From contig CAMLJY010000120.1 of NCBI GenBank assembly GCA_946480465.1, forward strand, positions 1-12,491: 12,491 nucleotides of DNA. Reading direction: 5' to 3'. The notes beneath the pieces are model-generated. The model was given only the letters and a program-made list of their open reading frames with translations, did no database searches and had not been told where the DNA came from. Positions 6,831 through 12,491 of the stretch are shown one piece after another. The stretch is from an uncultured Burkholderiales bacterium. GTDB taxonomy: Bacteria > Pseudomonadota > Gammaproteobacteria > Burkholderiales > Burkholderiaceae. The stretch's first letter is position 1. Each line of letters begins with the position of its first letter. The translations under genes and the position numbers were made by a program.

Positions 6831-7331
6831 TTACGGCGAGGCCAGCGTCTTGAACATCACGTGCGCGTCGACGAAGCCGTGCCGGCTGTGCCGGAAAGCC
6901 CCCGGCAGCGTGCCGACGATGGCAAAGCCCAGCGACTGCCACAGCCGGACCGCGCCGGTGTTGGTGGACACCACCAGGTTGAACTGCATCGCCCGGAAGC
7001 CCTGCGCCAGCGCTTCGCGCTGCGAGTGCTCGCACATCGCGGTGGCCACGCCGCGTCCGCGCGCGGCGGGAGCGACGACGTAGCCGCAGTTGCCGACGTG
7101 GGCGCCCAGGCCGGGCTGGTTCGCCTTCAGGATGTAGGTGCCCAGCAGCGTGCCGTCGGCATCGCGGGCCACCCAGGTGGACTGCGGCACCTCGACCCAG
7201 GCGTGGTGGATCTCGGCCTCGCTGCTGTCGGGCGCGAAGGCGTAGGTGTCGCCGGTGGCGAACGTGGATTGCAGCAGCGGCCAGACGGCGGGCCAGTCGG
7301 TGTCGGTGAAGCGGCGGATCTGCAGGGACAT
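6831..7331 (-). CDS. GNAT-family N-acetyltransferase
   Basis: This 166-residue acetyl-CoA-dependent acyltransferase begins in the usual way for the family (MSLQIRRFTDTDWPAVWPLL). The acetyl-CoA pyrophosphate loop R91-GR-G94-V-A96 follows the beta-4 strand NCGYVVAP. Motif B reads STNTGAVRLWQSLGF (residues 122-136), and FVDAHVMFK is the last strand. The start at 7331 matches the family N-terminus even though the frame is open for another 1.2 kb upstream. That extension runs over the exported-protein gene and the 13-bp repeats, so it is spurious. No clear ribosome-binding site is seen. The gene is divergent from the exported four-cysteine protein. The acceptor substrate is unknown; an amine such as a small molecule or antibiotic-like compound is the general expectation for this family. 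Confidence 0.9.
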   Translation of the reverse strand: MSLQIRRFTDTDWPAVWPLLQSTFATGDTYAFAPDSSEAEIHHAWVEVPQSTWVARDADGTLLGTYILKANQPGLGAHVGNCGYVVAPAARGRGVATAMCEHSQREALAQGFRAMQFNLVVSTNTGAVRLWQSLGFAIVGTLPGAFRHSRHGFVDAHVMFKTLASP

Positions 7332-7364
7332 GAAGGTGGATCGAAGGAGGGTCGTGGCGAGGAA

Positions 7365-7401
7365 CGTAGGGACGATCCTACGGGCGATGGCGGGCATCGC
7401 C
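7365..7401. promoter_or_regulatory. Two adjacent inverted repeats in a divergent promoter region
   Basis: In the 198-bp gap between the divergent GNAT and exported-protein genes, CGTAGG-N6-CCTACG (7365-7382) is followed directly by GGCGATG-N5-CATCGCC (7383-7401). Both have perfect arms. They may be operators or, if transcribed, small leader hairpins. No regulator gene is adjacent, so nothing ties them to a known protein. Confidence 0.4.
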
Positions 7402-7529
7402 GATGGCCGGTGCCGCGGGCGCTGTCCTAAGTTCACTGCATGCCGCTGCGGGACCGTCGTGCCCGGCCGTGGCAGCACGTCCCGGCGGCCCCCACAGCGC
7501 TGCGGCCGCCATCCGCCCAAGGAGATGCC

Positions 7530-7958
7530 ATGAAGTCCCATGCCCCCCGCTTCTCGCCCCGCCTGCTGCTGCTGGCGGCCGGTTCTGCCGTGATGATGGC
7601 GGCGCCGCTGTCCGCCTCCTGGGCCGCCGGCGCCAAGGCCGGTTCGCCCGAGGCGACCTACCGGTACGAGCGGCAGAAGTGCCTGTCCGGCCGTTCGCAC
7701 CAGGACCGCGCCACCTGCCTGAAGGAGGCCGGCGCCGCGCTGGCCGAGGCGCGCCGCGGCCGCCTGGACAACGGCGTGTCCGAGCGCCAGCTGGCCGAGA
7801 ACCGCGTCGCGCGCTGCCGGGCGCAGCCGGAGTCCGAACGTGCCGATTGCGAGCGCATGGCGCGCGGCGAGGGCACGGTGGTGGGCTCGGTCGAAGGCGG
7901 CGGCGTGGTCAAGGAACTCGTCACCCGCCAGGTGGGTCCGGCCACGCGCACGAACTGA
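7530..7958 (+). CDS. Small exported four-cysteine protein
   Basis: This 142-residue protein has a Sec-type signal peptide: basic N-terminus (MKSHAPRFSPR), hydrophobic core (LLLLAAGSAVMMAAPLSA) and probable cleavage after ASWAA near residue 33. The mature part has four cysteines, C51, C63, C96 and C107, in two similarly spaced pairs (C-x11-C and C-x10-C), which suggests two periplasmic disulfides. It ends with a Gly-rich GSVEGGGVVKELVTR segment. I recognise the pattern as a conserved proteobacterial family without an assigned function. The ATG at 7530 is supported by AAGGAG five nt upstream. An in-frame ATG at 7440 would add 30 residues before the signal peptide and is unlikely. Confidence 0.85.
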   Translation: MKSHAPRFSPRLLLLAAGSAVMMAAPLSASWAAGAKAGSPEATYRYERQKCLSGRSHQDRATCLKEAGAALAEARRGRLDNGVSERQLAENRVARCRAQPESERADCERMARGEGTVVGSVEGGGVVKELVTRQVGPATRTN

Positions 7959-7967
7959 ACGAGCGGC

Positions 7968-7987
7968 GGCTGCCCTGCGGGGCAGCC
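7968..7987 (+). terminator. Hairpin after the exported-protein gene
   Basis: GGCTGCCC-TGCG-GGGCAGCC forms a perfect 8-bp stem with a 4-nt loop, 9 bp after the stop codon. It is followed by TTGAAG rather than a T-tract, so it is an imperfect intrinsic terminator or a 3'-end stabilising hairpin. Confidence 0.5.
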
Positions 7988-8027
7988 TTGAAGTGCGCCG
8001 CGGAGGCCGTGCCGCCAAGGGGTGCCG

Positions 8028-8209
8028 CGAAATGGCGCTGCCAAATGGCACAGCCAAATGGCACAGCCAAATGGCACAGCCAAATGGCACAGCCAAATGG
8101 CACAGCCAAATGGCACTGCGAAAAGGCACGGCGAAAAGGCACTGCGAAAAGGCACAGCGGAATGGCGCAGCGGAATGGCGCAGCGGAATGGCGCAGCGAA
8201 ACGCCGCTG
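8028..8209. repeat. 13-bp tandem repeat array, about 14 units in three sub-families
   Basis: Head-to-tail 13-bp units fill the gap between the convergent exported-protein and cupin genes. Block A is five identical CCAAATGGCACAG units (8041-8105) plus one ending CTG (8106-8118). Block B is three CGAAAAGGCAC(G/T/A)G-type units (8119-8157). Block C is three identical CGGAATGGCGCAG units (8158-8196). Degenerate units flank it (8028-8040 and 8197-8209), with traces further out. The unit has no stop codon in any frame on either strand, so long ORFs with 13-residue repeats appear in several frames; these are artefacts. Each block A junction contains GCCA-AA-TGGC, a near palindrome that could be a protein-binding site. 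The array is visibly less GC-rich than its surroundings. Confidence 0.95.
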
Positions 8210-8267
8210 GGAAAGGACGCGGTGAACGAGCGCTGTGACAGAGCGCGGCCAAAGGGCCGAATGGCCG

Positions 8268-8294
8268 CTCGGAAAGCTCGGAAAGCTCGGAAAG
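8268..8294. repeat. 9-bp tandem repeat, three units
   Basis: CTCGGAAAG occurs three times head-to-tail about 60 bp beyond the 13-bp array, in the same non-coding gap. The GGAAAG element resembles pieces of the 13-bp units, so both may come from the same slippage-prone stretch. Confidence 0.8.
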
Positions 8295-8359
8295 GGCGCT
8301 GCAGAGAATCGCGGCGCCGGCTCGGCATCTGGGCGATGACGGCCTTTCCGCCCGTGCTT

Positions 8360-8374
8360 GGCCGCTCAGCGGCC
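8360..8374 (-). terminator. Hairpin over the cupin stop codon
   Basis: GGCCGCT-C-AGCGGCC is a perfect 7-1-7 inverted repeat that spans the cupin stop codon (8366-8368). A one-base centre would force some arm pairs open, and no T-tract follows on the minus strand, so termination here is uncertain. Confidence 0.25.
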
Positions 8375-8764
8375 GCCCGTCTCGGCCGGCAGGTCGGCCC
8401 GCGTGTGGCCCGCGCCGCCGCCGTGCGCGGCATCGCCTTTGTCCAGCAGCAGCGTGACCAGCAGTGCCGAGTCCGCGCGGGCCCGCACCGAGTGCTTCTG
8501 CTTCGCCGGCAGCACCACCAGCTCGCCAGGGCGCAGCCGGCGCGAGCCGCCGTCCATCACCACCTCCACGTCGCCTTCCAGGCAGTGGATCACGCATTCC
8601 TGGTCGACATGATGCTCGGGCTGGTCTTCACGCGCGGGCAGCACCAGGTGCAGCAGCTGCAGCTGTCCGGTCTTGATCAGGCTGGTGCTGAAGGCGTCGA
8701 TCAGCTTCTCGCCCAGCGGGGCGACGTTGACGACGTCGAGCAGGCTGGCATGCGGCAGGGCCAT
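8366..8764 (-). CDS. Single-domain cupin protein
   Basis: This 132-residue small beta-barrel protein has cupin motif 1 at about residues 50-64 (H51 and H52, E56, then G64 in CLEGDVEV) and motif 2 at about 80-91 (PGELVVLPAKQKH, with H91), giving a plausible His/His/Glu/His metal site. There is no signal peptide. The start is well supported by a near-perfect AAGGAGGT ribosome-binding site 6 nt from the ATG. It lies 28 bp downstream of the type II NADH dehydrogenase-like gene on the same strand, so they form a probable operon. The phrase VIHCLEGDVEVVMDGG is typical of small stand-alone cupins. The substrate, or whether it acts as a sensor, cannot be told. The C-terminal 20 residues are Gly/His-rich and probably flexible. 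Confidence 0.88.
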   Translation of the reverse strand: MALPHASLLDVVNVAPLGEKLIDAFSTSLIKTGQLQLLHLVLPAREDQPEHHVDQECVIHCLEGDVEVVMDGGSRRLRPGELVVLPAKQKHSVRARADSALLVTLLLDKGDAAHGGGAGHTRADLPAETGGR

Positions 8765-8792
8765 CGGTGACCTCCTTCGGTCTGGGTGTGGA

Positions 8793-10265
8793 TCAGTGCA
8801 GTTTGACGCGCGGCTGCGAATGGCCGGCCAGCCAGCCGCCCAGCGTCAGCAGCACGGTGCGCAGTGCGCCGTGCAGGGTGACCATGTGCCGGCGCTGCAG
8901 GCCCCAGTAGGTAGCGCGCGCGGCCAGGCCTTCCAGCGTCAGCCCCTCGCGCAGCAGCCCGCGGGCGACCCGGCCGATGGCGTTGTGCCGGCCCAGCGAC
9001 ACCACGGCGCCCTGGTCGTGGAAACGGAAGTTCGGCAGGGTGCTACCACGCAAATGACGCAGCAGTGCATCCGCCAGCAGGTGCGCCTCCTGGCGCGCCG
9101 CCTGCGCCCGTGGCGGCACCGGCGCGCCGTCCGGCTCGGGCCGGCAGCTGGCGCAGTCGCCCAGCGCGAAGACATGCGGGTCCAGCGTGGTCTGCAGCGT
9201 CGGCAGCACCTCCAGCTGGCCCAGCTTGTTCAGCGCCAGGCCGTCCAGGCGCTGCAGCACCGGCGGGCCCTGGATGCCGGCGGCCCACACCGTCAGCTCG
9301 GCGGGCAGGGTCCGGCCGTCGGCCAGTTCCACGTGGTCCTTGTGCACGGCCTTCACCCGCCGGTCCAGCAGCACGTTCACGCCCAGCGCCTGCAGGTCGT
9401 CGAGCACCTTGCGCGAGACCTCCTCGGCCAGCGCCGGCACCAGGCGCGGCCCGGCCTCCACGACGTGCAGCCGCACCGGGTGCGCCATGGCCGACAGCCG
9501 CGTGCCGAAGCGGGCCAGCTCGCGCGAGGCGTCGGTCAACTCTGCGGCAAGCTCGACCCCGGTGGCCCCGCCGCCGACGATGACGACGTCGACCGGGGTG
9601 TCGCCTTTGAGTTCGGCGCGGGCGCAGGCTGCCAGCAGGCGGCGGTGGAAGCGGTGGGCGTCGGCGGCCTCGTCCAGCGTGGCGGCATGCTCGGCGACGC
9701 CCGGGGTGCCGAAGGGGTTGACGATGCTGCCCACGGCGATCACCGCCACGTCGTAGGCCACGGCGCGGCGTGGGGCGATCTCTTCGCCGCGCTCATCGGC
9801 CAGCGGCGCCAGCCACAGCTGCTTGCGCGCGCGGTCCAGTGCCTCGAGCGTGCCCAGCTGGAAGCGGAAGCCATGCCGGCGCGCCAGCTGCAGGAACTCG
9901 ACCTCGCCCTCGTCGGCGCGCTGCGTGCCCGCCGCGATCTCGTGCAGCAGCGGTTTCCAGACGTGGGTGAGCCCGCTGTCGATCAGCAGCACCTCGATGC
10001 CGGCCTGCGCGGCGTCCAGCGCGCCCAGGCGTGCCGCCAGTTCCAGCCCGCCCGCGCCACCGCCGACGATGACGATGCGTTGCCGCGGCGCCGGCACGCT
10101 GCCCGGATGCTCCTGCGCGGGGCCGGTGGAGGCGAACACCTCCGGATCGCGGCAGGGGGCGCCGTGCGGCGGCGTGCCGGGCCGGTGCGCGGCAGTGGTT
10201 TCGGGCGGGGGGCGGCCGCCTCGGGCGGCCCGGGGCGCGTTCGTGTGGGATGCGTCGGTGGCCAT
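8793..10265 (-). CDS. Type II NADH dehydrogenase-like FAD/NAD(P)-dependent oxidoreductase
   Basis: This 490-residue flavoprotein resembles the single-subunit, non-proton-pumping NADH:quinone oxidoreductases (NDH-2). FAD binds at RIVIVGGGAGGLELA (residues 63-77) and at the late GDCAS motif (369-373). The NADH site is VVIVGGGATGVELAAEL (227-243), followed by the acidic strand end E270. A weakly hydrophobic, basic C-terminus (about 448-490, RATYWGLQRRHMVTLHGALRTVLLTLGGWLAG) is the expected membrane-association segment. Residues 1-60 are a Pro/Ala/His-rich extension with no ribosome-binding site before the ATG. A GTG at 10097 (V57), with AGGAG 12 nt upstream, would start just before the FAD strand and is a real alternative. 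The gene is followed 28 bp later by the cupin gene. Quinone reduction is inferred from the family. Confidence 0.88.
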   Translation of the reverse strand: MATDASHTNAPRAARGGRPPPETTAAHRPGTPPHGAPCRDPEVFASTGPAQEHPGSVPAPRQRIVIVGGGAGGLELAARLGALDAAQAGIEVLLIDSGLTHVWKPLLHEIAAGTQRADEGEVEFLQLARRHGFRFQLGTLEALDRARKQLWLAPLADERGEEIAPRRAVAYDVAVIAVGSIVNPFGTPGVAEHAATLDEAADAHRFHRRLLAACARAELKGDTPVDVVIVGGGATGVELAAELTDASRELARFGTRLSAMAHPVRLHVVEAGPRLVPALAEEVSRKVLDDLQALGVNVLLDRRVKAVHKDHVELADGRTLPAELTVWAAGIQGPPVLQRLDGLALNKLGQLEVLPTLQTTLDPHVFALGDCASCRPEPDGAPVPPRAQAARQEAHLLADALLRHLRGSTLPNFRFHDQGAVVSLGRHNAIGRVARGLLREGLTLEGLAARATYWGLQRRHMVTLHGALRTVLLTLGGWLAGHSQPRVKLH

Positions 10266-10427
10266 GGGTGGGCCGCGGCAAGCCTCATTCCCGAGATATT
10301 CGCCTTATTCGCCTCGGACGCGCCGTGTCGGCGGACATGGTCTTGCGCCCGCGGCGTGCCCGGCGATGCAAGGCCCCCGGCGTGTGCCGGCGTGCGTGAT
10401 GGGGGCAGGCCCAGGTCAGGCCCTTGC

Positions 10428-10883
10428 TCAGGCCTCTCCCAGCGCGAAGTACTTGCGCAGCAGGGCGGTGGTGCGCTCCAGCCCGCCAGCGACGAAGCTG
10501 GCCGTGAAGCACCACTGCCCGCTTTGCTCGGGGTTCTGCAGCAGCGCCACGTACACCCAGGCGCCGCTGGCCTGGCGCCACAGCACCAGGTGCGTGGGCT
10601 CCACGCCGACGCGCTGCGCCGCCGGGTAGCGCTGCATCAGCTGCGCATGCACCGCGCGGCGCTCGTCGTCTTCCAGCATCACGCGCAGGTCGTCGCGCTC
10701 GAACGTGATGTGCGCATCGCTGACGCAGCTGGCGACCGAGAGGCTGCCGTCCACCACGCGCACCTGCCCGAACGCCGCGGGCGTACCGTCGGCCGGCGGC
10801 GCCGCGCTCGCGGGCCACAGGGCGCCGAGGCCCGTTGACAGCCAGGCGGCCACTGCGGCCGCGGTCCACGACGACGTCTTCAT
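10428..10883 (-). CDS. Small exported two-cysteine protein, unknown function
   Basis: This 151-residue protein has a clear Sec signal peptide (MKTSSW, then a hydrophobic run to about residue 27, with ASA-AP as the probable cleavage site). The mature domain has two cysteines, C53 and C125, likely joined by a disulfide in the periplasm. It ends with helical LERTTALLRKYFALGEA. I do not recognise the family. The ATG at 10883 is chosen over one at 10934 because GGGGAG lies 8 nt before it and the signal peptide starts there. The gene is on the same strand as the NADH dehydrogenase-like gene, 162 bp upstream of it, so co-transcription is possible but not compelling. Confidence 0.78.
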   Translation of the reverse strand: MKTSSWTAAAVAAWLSTGLGALWPASAAPPADGTPAAFGQVRVVDGSLSVASCVSDAHITFERDDLRVMLEDDERRAVHAQLMQRYPAAQRVGVEPTHLVLWRQASGAWVYVALLQNPEQSGQWCFTASFVAGGLERTTALLRKYFALGEA

Positions 10884-11018
10884 GGCGAGGCTCCCCAGCG
10901 CCGCGCCGCAGCGCTCACGCCGTGCGGCCAGCATGCGCGCGCGCCGGGCGGAAGGGAAGCCCCGCGCCCAGGGCAGGGTCGCCGGGCCGTGCGCTTTGCC
11001 GCGCGGAATGCGGCTTGT

Positions 11019-11400
11019 TCAGCGCAGTGCCGGCAGCACCGGCGTGGCGGCGCGCGTGGCGTCGAAGACGAGGCGCATGTCCAGGTGGTCGTGGCTGGGG
11101 TGGCTGTACAGGCTGTCGTGCGTGTCGATCACCGCCGCGATGCGGTGGCCGGCCGGCGCGTCGTAGGCGGTGGCGACGAAGTCGATCGGGAAATCGACCA
11201 CCTGGCCCGGTCTGGCGAAGTGCGGCGGGCGCGCACCGCGCGTGATCAGCGTGCCCTTGCCCAGCGCATCCACGTCCAGAAACCGCCCAGGTCCCAGCGG
11301 ATCTCGCCGCGCGGCGCTACGTGCAGCACGCGATCGGCCACCGCGCTGCTGGGCCACGTGCGGCCGTGCCTGCGTGGCCTTTTCCGGTCGATGCGTCTGC
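11019..11400 (-). pseudogene. C-terminal remnant of a CocE/Xaa-Pro-peptidase-type hydrolase
   Basis: The minus-strand frame ending at 11019 carries a stretch (GKGTLITRGARPPHFARPGQ, then DFVATAYDAPAGHRIAAVID) that looks like the jelly-roll C-terminal domain of CocE/NonD and Xaa-Pro dipeptidyl-peptidase (S15) hydrolases. Such enzymes are usually 500 residues or more, but only about 120 residues remain here and the catalytic alpha/beta-hydrolase domain is absent. Around 11285 the sensible sequence shifts frame: upstream of this point TWPSSAVADRVLHVAPRG and EIRWDLG are read in the next frame, and inserting one base would join them to RFLDVDALGKG. A second shift seems to lie near 11352-11380. The remnant stops just before the divergent GNAT gene, which probably marks a deletion or insertion boundary. 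The family assignment is by eye. Confidence 0.6.
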
Positions 11401-11445
11401 TCGCGCATGGGAGTCCGACGGCCGATGCCTATAGGATCCATGGAC

Positions 11446-11895
11446 ATGACCGTGACCGTCCGCCTGGCGACCCTTCACGACGCCAATGAAATCGCCGAGC
11501 TGTCGCAGCGGGCGGTGGAGCATGGCCTGCCGTGGTGCTGGACTCCACCCCGCGTCATGGAGGCCGTTTCCGATGCAAACACCAACGTGGTGGTCGCAAC
11601 CTTGTCCCGCGCCGTGATCGGCTTCGGCATCATGGAGTACGAGCAGGAGTCCGCCCATCTCCTTCTCTTCGCGGTGGATGAGCCGGATCGCCGTCAAGGC
11701 CTTGGAACCCGCCTTCTGATCTGGCTCGAGCGGGTCGCGATTGCCGCCGGCATCACCTTGCTTCGGGTTGAGGCGCGCAGGAACAACGCCGCGGCGATTG
11801 CCTTCTACATCGGGAACGGATTTGCGGAGCAGAAGGAAGTCCTCGGCATGTACTTCGGCTGCGAAGATGGCGTCCGTCTCACGAAGCGTCTCTGA
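11446..11895 (+). CDS. GNAT-family N-acetyltransferase
   Basis: This 149-residue acetyl-CoA-dependent acyltransferase starts with a typical strand (MTVTVRLATLHDANEIAELS). The acetyl-CoA loop is R82-RQ-G85-L-G87, followed by the helix TRLLIWLERVA. Motif B is ARRNNAAAIAFYIGNGF (residues 110-126), with the expected tyrosine Y121. In-frame ATGs also lie at 11425 and 11440. I prefer 11446 because AGGA lies 9 nt upstream and the family strand begins there. Codon use is less G/C-biased than in the genes to the left (several CTT, GAT and TTG codons), which suggests a different origin. It is divergent from the hydrolase remnant. The acceptor substrate is unknown, and it is not a close relative of the other GNAT in the window. 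Confidence 0.9.
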   Translation: MTVTVRLATLHDANEIAELSQRAVEHGLPWCWTPPRVMEAVSDANTNVVVATLSRAVIGFGIMEYEQESAHLLLFAVDEPDRRQGLGTRLLIWLERVAIAAGITLLRVEARRNNAAAIAFYIGNGFAEQKEVLGMYFGCEDGVRLTKRL

Positions 11896-12189
11896 GGTGG
11901 CGCGACCCTTGGGAGCGAGACCCCCTCCTGGATTGGCAGTTGTTCTGTGGCACCTCCCATGTGGCTACCGTCGAGATCGAGTGCTGCAGACATCCCAGGA
12001 CAGGTCGCTGGCGCGAGGTCGAATATCCGCCGGACGGTGGCGGTGATCTGGCCTGCACTGCACGTGCTGCGCCACGAGCTCCTTGTCGCTCGCCGCGACG
12101 AGGACTGCCTGGGCACCGGACGCTCCTGGCTTGGCGCCATCATCGTCCTGTTGCCGTTTCGCCGTAGCCAAGGCGACCAGGTGCCGTAG
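11896..12189. other. About 300 bp without a convincing gene
   Basis: Open frames exist here on both strands, but none shows a recognisable motif, a clear ribosome-binding site or the codon pattern of the neighbours. One plus frame (11947-12189, GTG start) ends with a stop codon directly abutting the next ATG. Another (from about 11940) is Cys/Arg/Pro-rich and looks non-functional. The segment may be the debris of a decayed gene, or leader sequence for the YidD-like gene. Confidence 0.5.
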
Positions 12190-12454
12190 ATGCTTCGAAT
12201 GCTCGTTCTGTCCGCCATTCGCTTCTACCAGCGCTGGCTGTCGCCGCGCAAGGGATTCTGCTGTGCGTATGCCGGTTTGACGGGGCGAGCGAGTTGTTCG
12301 CAGCTGGGCTTTCGTGCGGTCCGGCGGTTCGGGGCCTTTGGGCCTGGCGATCGCTCGCAGAAGAATGACCTTGTGCGGCATCGCCTACAGGCGTTACGCC
12401 CACCCCTTTCAAGGTGTCTTTTTCCCTTTGAGAACCCGGTCAGTCGAGACATGA
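12190..12454 (+). pseudogene. YidD-like membrane-insertion factor gene with an apparent frameshift
   Basis: The start (MLRMLVLSAIRFYQRWLSPR, then KGFCCAY and TGRASCSQLGFRAVRRFG) matches the YidD family: a hydrophobic/amphipathic N-terminus, the YQRxxSP signature, and the Cys and CSxxGxRA motif of the KGF-type branch. YidD acts with YidC in membrane-protein insertion at the inner membrane. After residue 48 the same frame loses family character. The +1 frame instead gives GLAIARRRMTLCGIAYRRY and then PFQGVFFPL, which looks like the normal YidD tail and stops at 12452-12454. Removing one G from the GGGG run at 12331-12334 joins both halves as RRFGPLGLAIARRRM. So there is either a real 1-base insertion or a sequencing error in the run. 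ATG 12190 follows a stop directly; ATG 12199 is an alternative start. Confidence 0.7.
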
Positions 12455-12491
12455 GATCGCGCGGTCTTGCCATCGACATAGCCCTTGCCGG
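12451..12491 (+). CDS. Possible next gene, 5' end only
   Basis: An ATG at 12451 overlaps the stop of the frame-corrected YidD-like gene as ATGA, the usual overlap of translationally coupled genes. The frame (MRSRGLAIDIALA) stays open to the window end. With 13 codons visible and no strong ribosome-binding site, this is only a candidate start. Confidence 0.25.
   Translation, partial: MRSRGLAIDIALA

Noticed and set aside
7658..8433. Long ORFs on both strands over the 13-bp array with 13-residue repeats (such as CAIWLCHLAVPFG)
   Set aside because: The 13-bp unit has no stop in any frame, so ORFs arise automatically. They lack ribosome-binding sites, overlap real genes and change phase every unit.
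7332..8597. A 588-residue minus-strand frame joining the repeats to the GNAT gene
   Set aside because: The upstream 422 residues are low-complexity and overlap the exported-protein and cupin genes. The GNAT fold starts normally at 7331.
10297..10314. Two tandem copies of TATTCGCCT before the NADH dehydrogenase-like gene
   Set aside because: Only two short copies, likely chance. No promoter or operator pattern could be built around them.
8673..10838. A 721-residue plus-strand ORF opposite the NADH dehydrogenase-like gene
   Set aside because: Antisense shadow, Gln/Arg/His-rich, with no domain. The minus strand has clear FAD and NADH motifs.
11896..12189. An integron attC or other recombination site flanking the GNAT gene
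   Set aside because: I found no pair of core sites (RYYYAAC/GTTRRRY) with a suitable imperfect hairpin, and no integrase is present.

Overview
The window is GC-rich, gene-dense bacterial chromosome. Codons are strongly G/C-biased at third positions, genes are short and tightly packed, and gene content is typical of Pseudomonadota. The families present (CrgA-type LysR regulators, a type II NADH dehydrogenase, a glycine-zipper stress-type protein, four-cysteine small exported proteins) fit a beta-proteobacterium of the Burkholderiales or a Xanthomonadales gamma-proteobacterium. The sequence alone does not settle which. No rRNA, tRNA, CRISPR array, transposase or integrase was seen.

Left part (1-6100): a metallo-beta-lactamase-fold hydrolase (+) faces a minus-strand pair made of an unrecognised exported protein and a diheme cytochrome c. 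That pair is divergent from a LysR regulator. A perfect 7-1-7 palindrome with a T-N11-A core lies just before the regulator's start and is a probable operator. The first LysR gene converges on a second LysR gene with only 2 bp between their stop codons. The second LysR is divergent from a short-chain dehydrogenase (SDR). The order is therefore target operon / regulator / regulator / target gene. The SDR keeps its NAD(P)-binding motif but lacks the usual Tyr-xxx-Lys catalytic pair.

Middle part (6100-8365): a glycine-zipper protein and a GNAT acetyltransferase lie on the minus strand. The GNAT is divergent from a small exported four-cysteine protein, with two adjacent inverted repeats between them. 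Between the convergent ends of the exported-protein gene and the next gene lies a 13-bp tandem repeat array of about 14 units in three sub-families. It is stop-free in every frame and therefore produces many spurious ORFs. A short 9-bp tandem repeat lies just beyond it.

Right part (8366-12491): a type II NADH dehydrogenase-like flavoprotein is followed 28 bp later by a cupin, probably as an operon. Upstream of it is a small exported two-cysteine protein. Beyond 11 kb the character changes. There is a decayed C-terminal remnant of a CocE/Xaa-Pro-peptidase-type hydrolase with apparent frameshifts, a GNAT acetyltransferase with less GC-biased codons, about 300 bp with no convincing gene, and a YidD-like gene whose two halves lie in different frames, with the break at a GGGG run. 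A new reading frame may start at its stop codon and run off the window. This end looks like an accessory, decaying stretch.

Functions are inferred from motifs and family resemblance read by eye. No database search was possible.
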